Assembly: GCA_041628615.1 (NCBI GenBank)
Contig: JBFKOW010000103.1
Location: 1 to 12,706 of the forward strand
DNA length: 12,706 bases
Direction of reading: 5' to 3'
Source: JAMWZF01 sp041628615
Lineage (GTDB): Bacteria; Pseudomonadota; Alphaproteobacteria; Rhodobacterales; Rhodobacteraceae
The position numbers were made by a program, and so were the translations under genes. Shown here in pieces: positions 1-12,500 of this stretch; positions within the stretch are counted from its first letter, which is position 1; every line of letters starts with the position of its first letter. The notes under the pieces are model-generated. The model worked only from the letters and a program-made list of their open reading frames with translations, was not told the DNA's origin and ran no database searches.

Positions 1-1
1 C

Positions 2-580
2 ACGGCGATCCTGTTCGCCGAAGGCAACGCCTACCTGCCGCAGGGCGCGGTGATCTCGGCCGCCGCGCTGGGCACCGGCGACGGCGGTTTCGTGGAATTC
101 TCGGCCCGTGACACGGTGGAACTGGGCGGCGCGCTCAAGGCGTGGTCGGCGCAGGGCGACGGCGGCACCATCCTGATCGACCCGACCGTGTTCGTGCTGA
201 ACGATCCCGACAACTTCACCGGCGGTGCCAACCTGATCGCCCGGGCCTCGGACCGGATCGTCGTCGAGGCCGGGGTGATCCTTTCGACCCGCAACATCGG
301 AACCGGGACGGACCATTTCCGCGACGATAGTGACGGCAATTCGGGCCACATCCTGCTGGAAGCGCCCGAGATCGTGCTGGAACCGGGCGCGGCGCTGCTC
401 AGCTACGCCAACGCCGGCTTCACCGGCGGCGACATCCGGCTGATCGCCCACGAGGACGACACCGACCCGAACGACGCCAGCCAGGGCGCGACGCGGGACG
501 GCGTTGCCCGCATCACCGCGATCGAGGCGCTGCTCTGGGGCCGCAACATCTCGGCCTCCACCCTCGTGGTGAAGGACGAC
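2..580 (+). other. Beta-helix segment upstream of the repeat array (residues 1-193)
   Basis: This stretch reads as regular beta-helix rungs with Gly-Gly-Asp turns, for example GDGGTILIDP near residue 53, NSGHILLEAPEIVLEPGA near residue 115 and FTGGDIRLIAHEDD near residue 140. The alternating hydrophobic strands and Asn/Gly/Asp turns match the haemagglutination-type repeats of filamentous haemagglutinins. It lacks the 53-residue periodicity seen later. It is not the N-terminus: there is no signal peptide and the frame is open to the left edge, so a secretion domain, if present, lies upstream. Confidence 0.75.
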
Positions 581-3500
581 CTCTACGACACGCCCGGGCA
601 GATCGCCGATTACGTCTCGGACACGTTCGGCGGCACCGGGATCGGGCCGGTGGACAATTTCCTGCGCACCCAGGTGACCAGCCTCGACACCCAGCTGTCC
701 TCGGTGCTGTCGGCGGTGGACGCGACCGAGTTCCCGACCTGGCTGACCGCGACCGCGCAGACCCACATCGCCCGGTCGCACATCCTCGCCACCGGCACCG
801 CATCGTTCAGCGCCGACGCCTCGACCCGGATCCAGCTCGACCCCGAGGACGACGCGCTGGCGCTGGCCGCCGCGGTGACGGTGACCAAGGCCGAGACCAT
901 CCTGCAGGACAACGCCATCATCACCGGCGGCGACCTGACGATCAGCGCCCACACTCTCGACACCCTGCGGCTGAGCGCGGGGCATGACAGCACCGACGCC
1001 GGGGCCGATGCCGCGGTGGCCTTCAGCCTGCGGTCCCAGACCACCGACGCGCTGCTGGTCGGGTCGAACTGGAACCTGCCGGAATACGATTTCCTGCCCG
1101 ATCTCGGCCTGATCGGGGCGCGGGTCGGCGGCGCCATCGGGATCACCGCGCTGGCCGAGAAGGACATCTCGATCACCGCCGCCTCCGGGTCCAACGACGG
1201 CGGTTCCGGCGAATCGGTGATCGTGTCGATCGACGACACCATGACCCGCGCCTCCTCGACCTTCCTGGTCGAGACCGACGACGGCGACCTGACGATCGAC
1301 GCGCAGACCGTGCATCTCGCCTACACGCTCGATGCCTCGGTGGACGAGGACGCGCTGGGCAAGACCAACGCGGCGCCGCCCGCCGTGGTGCAGGACATCG
1401 CCTCGATGACCGAGGCGGCGCGCGGCGCGCTGGGCACGGTGCTGACCTTCGGACTGGGCGAACTGGCGGACGGGGCGGCGCTGATCCTCGACCGGGCCGA
1501 TACCGAGACCATCGCCAGCTTCGGGACCGAGACCCGCTACCGCAACATCGTCACCGACTTCCCCCGGTTCGGCTCGGGCGGCGGATACGATGCCCGCCTG
1601 GCCGACGGGGCGGAGGCGTCCGAGACCACCGACCTGACGATCAACGCCGTCACCGACCTCGGCGACAGCACCGTGACCGCCGCGATCGGGACGCCGGGCG
1701 ACGACGGCAATACCAGGGGCGGAACGGCCATCGTGTCCTGGCAGGACCGGACCACGTCGGCCAGCGTCGACTTCGTCCAGATCGACAACGCGCCGGACGT
1801 GGTGATCGACGCCCAGACCATCGGCAGCTATGCCGCGACCCACGCGATCTCGGGCGGCACCGACACGACCTTCAGCGGCGGCCTGCTGCGCACCAACCTG
1901 CTGACCGAGGCGCGGCTGGCCGGACTGTTCGGCCATCGCGGCGGCGTGTCGCTCTTGGCATCCGAGTATCTGACGTTGCTCAACAAGCAGGCCGCCTCGA
2001 CCATGGGGCCGAACGGCGGCGGCACGATCGGCTTCGCGCTGACCACCTATGCCTCGGACGTGGTCGCTTCGCTGCGGGACTCCTCGTTGTCCGTGGCGAC
2101 TGACGAACCGGTCCTCATCCAGGCCAATTCCGGGTCCGTCATCGAGACGACCGCCGCCCGCAACGGCGAGATCTCGGACGGGAAGGGCGTCGGCGCGGCG
2201 GCGATGGCCCTGACGGTGTCGAACGGCCGGACGCTGGCCGAGGTCGAAAGCTCGGATATCGGGCGGCCGGCGGTGACGGTCCGGGCCTCGGACACGACCT
2301 GGCGCCAGACGCTCGCCAATGCCTCGGCCACCGGTGACGCCGTCAACGTCCTCGGCGCCCTCGCTCTCGACAGCTATCGCCGCGACACCAAGGCGCGGAT
2401 CGGCTCCGTCGGGCTGCGCGGCCTGACCGACGGCCTGACCGTCGAGGCCACCTCGAATGTCCATGCCAGCATCGTGTCGATCGGCCGCGCCGCCGGGTCG
2501 GACAGCCCCTTCTCGGGCAGCCTGAGCGTGGCTTACCTGCAGGACGACCGCGACGTGGTGGCCGAGCTGGACCCGGAAGGGGCCGAGCTGAACACCGCGG
2601 GCGACGTGACGATCACCGCCACCCGCGCCGACAGCGCCGTGGTCCTGCAGGGGGCCGAGGCCTCGGGCAACGTCGGCGGCCTGCTCGCGGTGGGCGACGT
2701 CCTGATCGGCGGCGCGACCCGGGCCGAGGCCGACATCCTGGTCTACGAGCTTTCCGAGTTCGACGAGGGTGAAGGCGAGTTCGGGGAGGGCGAGTTCGGG
2801 GAGGGCGAAGGCGGGTTCGAAGGCGAGGGCGTCGAGAGCGTCGCCACGCGGATCCGCGGCGACCTGACCATCGCCGCCGAGAACGACACCGGGGTCTTCG
2901 GTCTCGCCCTCGGGGCGGGAAGCGCGTCGAATTTCGGCGGGCTGGGGTCCTTCGGTTACGTCAACATGGGCCGGCTCGAGCAATCGGGCGCCATCGACGG
3001 GGTCACGGACGCCCTGCTGGACGACGGCGGCGACCGGGCGACCTATTCCGCCGAGACCGAGAGCCTGCGCGCCGGCTTCCTCGACGAGGCGGTGGCCGCC
3101 GGGGCGCTGGGCGGCGCGGTGATCTCGGACGCCAACCCGCGCGACGCCGAGATCGTCGCACGGCTGCGGGTGTCCGGCGGGGAACTCACGGTCGACGGCG
3201 ACGTGGCGGTGACCGCCACCGATGCCCGGCGCGCCGCGGTGCTGGCCGGGCAGGTGCAGGCCGGGGTCGTGGCCCCGGCGACCCAGGCCTTCACAAGCTG
3301 GTTCTCGGTCGACGACATCGCCGACGACGGCGTGCGCCTGTCGCTGCGCCCCGACACCGTGTCCGAGGCGGTGAGCACTTCGGTCGATGTCTACCTGACC
3401 GCGACCCGCGCCTCGAGCGCGCTGAGCGACTTCCGCGAGGCGGTGGACACCGCCGACAGCCTCACCGACGCGCTCGACACCGGCGGCACCACCGCCGGGG

Positions 3501-6500
3501 CGGCCTCGGCCACGGCGCTGATCGGCGGGGCCGTGGTCGCCGTGATCGACCTGCGGCCCGACACCGGCGCGGCCGGCGCGCTGGCCGCCGGGGGCGAGGT
3601 CGACGTGGTCGCCGGCAACACCAGCCGCGCCCGCGCGATCGGCTTCGGCGCGCAGATCGGCTCGTCGAGCTTCGGCGCCTCGGCCTCGCACACGCGGATG
3701 AACCAGCTGGTCAGCGCGGCGCTGATCGGCGGCACCGTTTCGGCCTCCTCGCTCAACGTCTCGTCCGGGTCGGACACCAGCGCGCTGACCATCGGCGGGG
3801 TTCTGGCGGCGGCCACCGGCCAGGCCGGGGCCGGGGTGGCGGTGACCCTGACCGACCTCGACACCGCGACGCTGGCGGAGATTACCGAGAGCACGGTGAC
3901 CACCAGCGGCGTGCAGTTCGTCACCGCCACCGACGACAGCCGCGGCCTGACCGCGACGCTGGCCGGGGCGGGGGCCTCGGGCATCGGCTCGGCCGCGGCG
4001 GCGATCAGCGCCACCTCGCAGCGGGCGCTGGTCCGGGCCGGGGCGCTGTCGTCGGTGCTCAACGCGGGCGCGGGCGGCATCCACGTCACCGCCCGGCAGG
4101 ACGCCACCGCCAACGCGATCACCGCGCAGGCCAGCATCTCGGGCGGAACCGCCGGGATCGGCCTGACCATCTCGGACGTGACCCTGAAAAGCGTGACCGA
4201 GGCGCTGGCGGACGGCTCCACCCTGAACGCATTCGGCACCGGATCCGACATCACTCTCCGAGCCACCTCGGACCGCGCGCTGGGCGCTGTGGCGGCGGGC
4301 GCGGCGGCCGGCGGAACCCTTGGCGTGACGGGATCGATCTCGCTCATCACCCGGCGGGACGTGGTGCGGTCCGAGGCCATCGGCAGCGACCTCTTCGCCG
4401 CCGACACGGTGCTGGTCGAGGCGCTGGCCGATGCCGAGGTGGGCGCGCTGGGCGGCGGCGACGAAAGCATCCTGCCGGGGCTCGGCGCGGCCAACGTCAA
4501 TTTCGCCGGCGGCGGCACGGTCGGCATCGGGGTTTCGGTCTCGGTGCTGCGGTCGCTGTCGGTGGTCCAGGCGCTGATCACCGACAGCACGGTGACCGCG
4601 AACGGCACCCCCGCCGACGACGGCGCCGCCGGGGTCACCCGCTGGGCCTTCGACGACCACGGGTCGCGGATCGGCGTGGACCATCACGGGGTCGCGGTGG
4701 TGGCCGACAGCCAGGTCGATGTCTCGGCCCTCGCGCTCTCGGCGTCGGGCGGCGGCGCGGTGGCGCTGTCGGCGCAGGTACCGGTCACCATCCTGCGCGA
4801 CGCGGTGCGGGCCGAGATCGAGGGCGGCAGCGTCGACACCGCAGGGCAGGCAAGTGTCCTTGCCGGCAACGCCACGGACCTGCGGCTCCTGTCGGCCATC
4901 GCGCAGGGTTCGGGCGGGGCCGTCGCGGGCGGCGCCGACATCGAGACCATCGTTCTCGACAAGGAGACGGTCGCCCGGATCACCGACGCCGAGACCGTGG
5001 CCGACGCCGGTGTCGCCGTCACCGCCGCCGCACCGGACGACGTGGAGACCTTCTCGGCCGCCCTGTCGGTGTCGCCCAACGTCGCCGCCTCGGGCGTGAT
5101 CCAGTCGCTGAACGCCTCGTCGTGGACGGAGGCGGGCGTCTTCGGCGGCTCGGTCCTGAGCGGCGGCGACCTGGCCGTCCATGCGGTTGCCGAGCGGGCG
5201 ATCATCCAGAATGCCGGCAACGTCAACATCGGCACGGGGATCGCCGGCGTCGGCGCGACGGTGCTGGTGCTGAAGGCCACCGACACCATCGACGCGGTGC
5301 TTGCCACCGATGCCGCCGCCACGCCGGAGGGCGAGAACCTTGCCGCCGACGGCGCCGTGACCGTGGCCGCCGAAAGCGACCTGTCGATCGACGCCTTCGT
5401 CGCCGGCGGATCGGGCGGGCTGGTGGCGCTGGCCGGCGGCTTCCACTTCGCCAACGTGGCGCAGGACGTGACCGCCCGGATCGCGCCCGGCGTCGACATG
5501 GTCCGCACCCTCGCCGACAGCGTCACCGTCAGCGCCGAGCAGCGCCTGACCCATGACGGAACGGTGGGCAACCTGACCGGCGGCGGGCTGTCGATCGGGG
5601 CGTCGATCCTGTCGCTGAAGGGGGCGAGCGACGTTCTGGCCGAGATCGGCGCGCTGACCGACGTGTCCGCCGCGGGCGCCCTGACCGTGGCCGCCACCGC
5701 GGACCGGGACGTGACCGCGACGACGGCGGCGATCGGCGGCGGCGGGCTGTCCTTCCAGGCTTCGGCCACCTTCATCGCGCTGGGCGACGAGCCGGGCGAC
5801 CCGGAGGCCGAGGAAACCCTCGCGCTGATCGGCGACGACCTGTCGGACGGCGACGCGATGGACTTCGGCGGCGGCGATGCCCAGACCGAGGCCGCGCTGG
5901 CCGAGGCGGTGGCGGCGCGGCAGGGGGTGGCGACGCTGCTCGGGCTCACCGATCCCGAGGCGATCGAGGCCCGGATCGGCACCGGCGCGGAGCTGCGCGC
6001 CGCCGGCGGGCTCACGGTCGAGGCCATCGAGACCGGCCTGATCGACGCCACCTCCGGCAACGTGTCGGGCGGGGTCGGGGCCTTTTCGGGCGGCTTCACG
6101 CAGGTCAGGCTGGGCTCGTCGGTCCGCACCGAGATCGACCCGACCGCCACCCTGCGCGGTTTCGGCGGCGACATCCGCATCGGCGCGCGGTCCGATCTCG
6201 ACATGGGCACGCCGCTGACCGTCGCCGGCTCGGGCGGCGCGCTGGCGGGCTTCGGCGCGATCACCGAGGGCAAGGCGTCGCGGCTGGTCCGCATCCGCAT
6301 CGACGAGGACGTTCTGATCGACGCGGGCTCCGGCGCGGTCGAGATCGTCGCCGAGGAGACCGGGTCGGCCAATGCCTCGGCCACCGGCGCCGGGGTCGGC
6401 GCCGTCTCGGTCGGGGCGGTGTTCTCGACCGCCCGCAACGAGTCGACGGTCGAAGTCGACATGGCGCTGGCCGATCCGACCATCGCAGGTGGCAGCGTGG

Positions 6501-9500
6501 AAATCGCCGCCCTGCGCGCGGGCGACGTGGCGGCCACCGGGGTCGGGCTGGCCGGCGGCGGCATCGTCGGCGGATCGGGGGTTGATGTCGCGGCCTACGA
6601 CACCTCGGTCACCCGGGTGGATCTCGGGCTGGCGCATGTCGAGACCGATGGCCTGACCGCGCTCACCGTGACCGGCGCGTCGGACGTGACGGCGACGGCG
6701 ACCGGCGCGAACGTCTCGGGCCTCGCTGCGCTGGGCCTCACGCTGGCCCGCGCCGAACGGACCGCCGCCGTTGAACTGCTGGCCGCCGGGCTCGACCTCA
6801 CGGCAGGAGAGCTGTCGATCCTCGCGATGGATGCCACTGGGGCCGGGACCGCCGACGCCGCGGCGATCGAGGCCAGGACGTTCTCGGCCACCGGCGGCGC
6901 AGCGGCGTCCATCGGCGGCGCGGTCACCACGCTGATCAATGACAGCTCCGTCACCGCCGACCTCGTGCTGCCGGTCTTCGATATCGGCGGCGATGCGGCC
7001 GCCGTGGTCGGCAGCAACGCGCGGCTCGACGCCACCTCGACCGGCCTCAACCTCGGCTTCGTCGCCATCGGCGCGAACGTCGTGGATGCCGACAGCACCG
7101 CCGACGTCACCTTCGACGTGACCCTCGCCGGCGGCGCGGCGGTCGGCGGCAGCATCGACTTCGCGGCGATCTCGCTCGACGAAAGCGACATTTCCTCGGT
7201 CTCCGGGCAGGGGGGCATCTGGGCCGCCAACGCCGCGAGTTCGGTCTACGACGCCGACGGCGACGTGGTGTTCGGCTTCGACGCCGGCACCGGGCTCGAG
7301 ATCGACGGCGCGCTGGTGCTGTCCACCCGGCGCGAGGTCAGCTTCGAGAACGCCGCCAACAGCCTCTCGGCCTCGCTCGGCGGCTACGGCGGCACCTTCA
7401 TCGACAACGACGTGGACGTGACCTCGACCCTGACCGTGGCCGGAGAGATCGCCGCCGAGGCCTTCGACTTCGCGATGCTGACGGTGGTCGAGAAGATCGA
7501 CAACCTGTCCGGGCAGGTCGGGTCGGTCGGGGTCGTCAGCGGCACCTCGCTGGTCTCGGACACCAACGTGACCAGCGAATCCGTGTTGACCATCGCCGAT
7601 GGCGCGGTGCTGCGGGAGTTCCTGAGCGACGGGCCGGCGGATTACGACACCGTGATGCTGGTCGAGACGGTCTACGACCTTGCCGACGAGGTGAAGATCG
7701 ACACCGGCGGCGGCATCCTCGTGCCCTCCGCCCGGTCCGAGATCGACGCCGATACCCGCGACGCGGCGATCCGCATCGGCGCGGCGGAGATCCTGGCCCA
7801 GGGCGGCATCGACCTGTCGGTAATCTCGGACGTGGACATCTCGACCGAGGCCTATGTCAACGTCTACGGGCTCGCCGGCTCGCCCACCGCCGACGCGATC
7901 ACCGAATACGAAAGCGACCAGTCGGTCGAACTGCTGGCCGGGGCGAATGTCCGGTCCGACAAGGGCAGCGTGCGGATCAACGCCGGCGGACCGGCGGGCA
8001 ACGGGCAGGACGTGGACCTGTCCTCGGAACTGCGGGTCTGGAACGCCACCGCGATCCCGATCGGCCGCACGCCCGAGGCCCGCTCGACCTCGCGCACCGA
8101 CGCGAGGATCCTGATCGCCGGCGGCGCCGAACTCCGCGCCGGCAACGACGTGGTGCTGGACGCCGGCGTCGGCGCGCAGGACGTCTATTCCTACGGGCTC
8201 GCCTCCGACCTCTACCGCGAGGCCGCCGAGGCGGTGGTCAACGCCGTCGGCTCCATCGTCGGCGCCGACGACGTGTCGCTCGACACTGAGGTCGGCGAGG
8301 TGACCGAGATCCTCGACAGCGTGATCGAGGTGCGCGGCGAGGTCGAGGCCGGGGTCAACTACTTCCAGGAGCTTTACGCCGACGACAGCGGCATCGTCCG
8401 GATCACCGACGGGATCGACGCCGAGATCATCGAGGCCGCCGATATCCGGCAAGCGCTGGAACTGGCGCTGGCCGACCTGCAGGCGGCCGCCGCCAATCCC
8501 GACTACGACGACCCGCTGCTGGCCGCCCGGCTGTCCTACGAGATCGCCCGGCTGCAGGACCTGATCGCCGATATCGCCGACCAGCCCACCGACCTGATCG
8601 TGGTCCACGACGCCTATTCCGCGCCCGGCGACGTGGAGATGCGGGCCGACCGGCTGACCGGGACCGGCACCCTGATCGCGCATGGCGACGCCACCATCGA
8701 GATCGTCAACGACGGCGCCGCGATCCTGCAGGTGGAGCAGGCGATCATCCCGTTCCGGGGCGGCGGCCTCGTCACCCTCAACGAGGTGCCGCAGAACGCG
8801 TTCAGCGCGCCCGCGGGTCTCACCATCCAGGCCACCAGCGACTCGGGCGTCGCGGCAACGCCGGTGATCTCGCTGGAGAACCGCTATGCCGGCGGGGCGG
8901 GCGGCGACATCTTCATCACCGGGCGGATCGAGAACCTGCGCGGCCGGGTCAGCGCCGTCACCGCGCAGGGGTCCATCCTCGTGCTGGGCGGCGAGATCGA
9001 CGCCGCCGAGGTCAACATCGACTCGGGCGGCGACGTCTACCTGTCGGCGGCCTACGACGACGCGCTGTTCAACGCCGGGCCCGCCGCCATCGCACTCTAT
9101 GCCGGGCTCTTCGCCGACGAGGCGCTGCGCGACAGCGGCATCTGCTATTCGGTGGTGTTCTGCGGCATCGAGGACCTGTCGGCCACCGCCTATGCCGACG
9201 CGACCGATACGATCAGCCTGGCGGGCGAGGCGGCGTCGAGCATCCGGGCCCAGGGCGGCGTGTTCATCTACGCCAACAACCACATCCACCTGTCGGGCCT
9301 CATCAAGTCCGGGGTCACCGACTACGAGGTGCGGATCGAGGACCACATCGCCGACGTGCTGGACGACCTGCCCGCCGGGCAGGCGGTGCCGGTGCTGTAT
9401 TCGCCGGCGGGCGAGGGCACCAGCCCGGCCGAGGACCCGCTGTTCCCCGCCGCGTCGGGCGACGTCACCCTGCGCTACGACGTCGATGCCGGGGTGATCC

Positions 9501-12500
9501 TTGTCGATCCGGTCATCGCCCGCGGCGGCCTGATCGAGATCGTCGGCCAGATCGTGTCGGTCGGCGGCGCGGAACTGAGCGCCGCGCACGGCTACGCCCA
9601 TATCGACATCACCAACGACAGCGCCCTGCCCATCGTCCTGTCCGACATCTCGACCGGTTACGGCGAAGGGGCGCAGGGGCTGATCCGGATCGTCGATCTG
9701 GGCCGTCCCGAACCGGCGCTGCTGGGTGACGGCTATGTCGTGACCGAGTTCAGCCTCGCCGAGGACGGCACCGTCACGCGGCGCACCCTGAACGCGAGCA
9801 TTTTCGGCACCCAGACCGCGCTGGACACGCCGGTCTACGACATCCAGGTGCCCTGGCGCGTGGTCTACACGACCGGCGAGTTCACCAACCGGCTCGACGG
9901 CACCGTGGAGGCCGACGAGAACCAGCCGCCGCGGATATACACGCTGACCGAAGTCTACGAACAGCGCGGGATCGACAATCCGGTAACGCCGGAGCTGGAT
10001 ATCACGCCGCTTGGCGACTTCGAACTGTGGGACAGCTCGGAAAGCGACGAGATCCCCTACGAGTTCGATTTCGTCATCGATGCGTCCGACAACGACCTGC
10101 TGGCCGAACTGGATGCGCTCTTTTCCGGCCTGCAGTTCGGCACGATCGGGCCGCTGGACGCCACGATCTTCTCCGATGCCATCGCCGCGTCCGACTATCT
10201 CTTCGTCGACGGCGATCTGCTCACCCTCACCAACGAGCCGATCTTGGTGTCGAGCACCGGCTGGGGGGGGATCGGCTCCAACATCTACACCCGCTACGAG
10301 ACCTACGAACGGACCGTTGCCGACTACGACCTTCACATCCTGGCCGCCGACAAGCCGATCGACATCTCGTTCCACGGCCATGACAGCGGCCGGCTGACGG
10401 TGACCTCGGTGGGCGACGTGATTGTCGACGGCACCGTCTACAACCGCTCCGGCGCGACCACGATCACCACGGACGGCAGCCTGATCGCCAATACCGGGAT
10501 CAATCCCTTCGAGGTCAACAAGCTGACGCTGGAGGCCGGCGGCGACATCGGCCGGGCGCGGGTCTACGGCGACGATCCGCTGGACGGTGTGGTCGCAGGA
10601 TCGGGCATCGTGACCGGCGGCGGGGGCTTCGGCGGCGGCAGCGGCGGCCTCGGCGGGATCCGGCTGGGCGACGGCGGCAGCAACCTGCTGCTGTCCGACG
10701 CGCTTCTTTCGGCGACGCTTCAGCCCTTCCGCATCGACCAGGACACCGGCTTCAGCCTGACCGTCAGCGCCGGCGGCAACGCCCTCATCGAGGAACAGAC
10801 CGGCGACATGGAACTGCTGTCGGCCCATGCCGACGGCGACCTGCGGCTGACCGCGGCGGGCGGCATCTTCACCCACCGGTTCGCCTCCGCCGGCACCCTC
10901 GCGGCGGGGGAACGGGTCGACCTCACCGCCTCGGCCGGCGGCATCGGCACCGCTACGGCGCCGCTGACCTTCGAGGCCGGAATCCTGCGGGCCGAGGCCG
11001 AGGGCGACATCTTCCTGACCACCGACAGCGACCAGCCGCTGAAGCTGCGGCAGGCGGTGTCGCACGCGGGCGACGTCAACCTCGTGTCCTTCAACGCCTC
11101 GATCTGGGACTGGGAGTTCACCCAGCGGGTCGACCGCCGGGTGCAGGACGGCCTGCTCGCCGCGCTCTGGGACGAACTGGGCCTGCGCGCGACCGACAGC
11201 GACGGCGTGGCCGAGACCGCGCGCGAGGACGCGCTGCTGGCCAGCTACCGTGCCGGAAAGGCGGCCGAATACTTCGAATACTGGGGCCAGCGCGGCGTTT
11301 CCCGCGGTCAGGTCGGAGCCTTCCCGCTGCCCTACGACCCGGACTACGAAGTGGTGTTCGACGCCGACCGGCGCGCGGCGCTGGCGGGCCTCGGTCTGGG
11401 CGCAGCCGAGATCGCCGCCATGGAGGCCGAGGCGACCGCCCGCTTCCACGACCTGCACGCGGTCTGGGGGCACGCGCCGTTCCGGCCGCTGTTCGCCTAC
11501 GTGATCCCCGATGCCGAGCGCGACGCGCTGACCACGCAACTGCACTGGACCGACAGCCAGCTTGGCCGCGGCCTGCGCCGGTCGCTGATCCTGCCGGTGA
11601 CCGATACGGTGCCCGAGGTCGAACTGCCCAACGTCGCGGGACAGGCCGTCAACATCGCCGCCACCGGAGAGATCGGCCGCACCCTCGCGCCGTTCCTGAT
11701 CGACCGCGACGGCGGGCTGACCGAGGCGGCGCTCGAGGAGCTCTGGACCGCCGAGCGGATCGACCTGACCCTGGGCACCGACACGATCGAGATCGCCCGC
11801 GGCGAGGATCTCGACATCGCCGCCGCCGGACCCGTGGTCGCGGTAGCCACCGGCGACATCCTGCTGGGATCGGAATTCGACCTCGAACTGCTGTATCTGC
11901 AGGCCGGCGGCGCGCTGCGGGTCAAGACCGGCGGCGCCATCACCCGGGCCGCGGACGGTGCGGTGCTGCCGCATCTCGTGACCGGCACCGACATCGTGCT
12001 CGAGGCCGCGACCGGCGGCATCGGCGCCCTGTCCGAGGCGGTTCTGATCGACCAGGCGGCGGGCGGGTCGGTGACGGCCCGCGCCGAGGGCGCGATCCGG
12101 CTGACCGCGCCGACCTCGGATATCGACGTGTCCGAGATCTTCTCGGATGCCGGGGTGGTGATCGCCGCCATCGCCGGGTCGATCCGCGACGCCGGCGGCA
12201 GCGACGATCCCGACATCCTCGCCGACAATGTGGCCCTGCTGGCCGGCGGGTCCATCGGCGCGCCGGGCGACGCGCTCGACCTCGACATCTTCGGCGCGGC
12301 GGGCGACCTCTCGGCCGTGGCGGTGACCGGCGATCTCGACATCGCCGTGCTGGGCGGGGACGTGACCGCCGGGCTGGTCGGGTCGGTGCAGGGCGACGCG
12401 CACCTGGCGGTCTCGGGCGGCTCGCTGCTGCTGGGCGGGCTCGGTTCGGGCGCGCTGGCCGACCTGTTCCCGCTCGACGACCTGCAACCGGCGGCCGAGG

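Larger units (their letters stand above)
1754..7720 (+). repeat. Tandem array of about 53-residue (about 160 bp) beta-helix units
   Basis: A unit begins with a pattern like (S/T/D)-V-x-A-x-(I/L), runs through a variable turn, then (A/G)-G-x-(V/L)-T-V-x-A, then a Gly/Ala-rich strand pair such as GGGLSIGASI, and the next unit follows. Unit starts I could place: 1754, 1904, 2057, 2231, 2387, 2552, 2717, then after an irregular stretch 3530, 3707, 3866, 4025, 4190, 4358, 4559, 4802, 4967, 5120, 5282, 5465, 5630, 5960, 6119, 6281, 6443, 6605, 6761, 6944, 7094, 7238, 7409, 7565. Most spacings are 50-61 codons; from 5960 to 6605 they are 53, 54, 54, 54. Units starting at 2717, 4559 and 5630 are expanded by inserts. 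Units share a pattern but little sequence identity, so the duplication is old and there are no long near-identical DNA repeats. The period fits the 53-residue tandem repeat I recall for LktA-like adhesins. Function inferred: length-setting shaft of the fibre. Confidence 0.82.

Noticed and set aside
3391..4638. Minus-strand ORF of 415 codons
   Set aside because: Same shadow pattern as above, Ala/Ser/Pro/Thr-rich, and fully overlapped by the repeat array on the plus strand.
4684..6564. Minus-strand ORF of 626 codons
   Set aside because: It is antisense to the continuous plus-strand beta-helix repeats. Its translation is low-complexity Ala/Ser/Pro/Val with no domain. In this GC-rich gene, antisense stops arise only where rare codon junctions occur, so long antisense ORFs are expected.
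7247..7264. Asp-rich YDADGD motif resembling a calcium-binding loop
   Set aside because: It lacks the full DxDxDG loop spacing with a following Glu, and it is not repeated as in RTX or dockerin motifs.
8886..9497. Plus-strand ORF of 203 codons in another frame
   Set aside because: Arg/Pro/Ser/Thr-rich translation typical of a shifted frame of GC-rich coding DNA. The frame starting at base 2 gives coherent beta-helix rungs here.
11186..11215. ATDSDGVAET motif resembling an EF-hand loop
   Set aside because: The first Asp of the loop is missing and no paired EF-hand is nearby.
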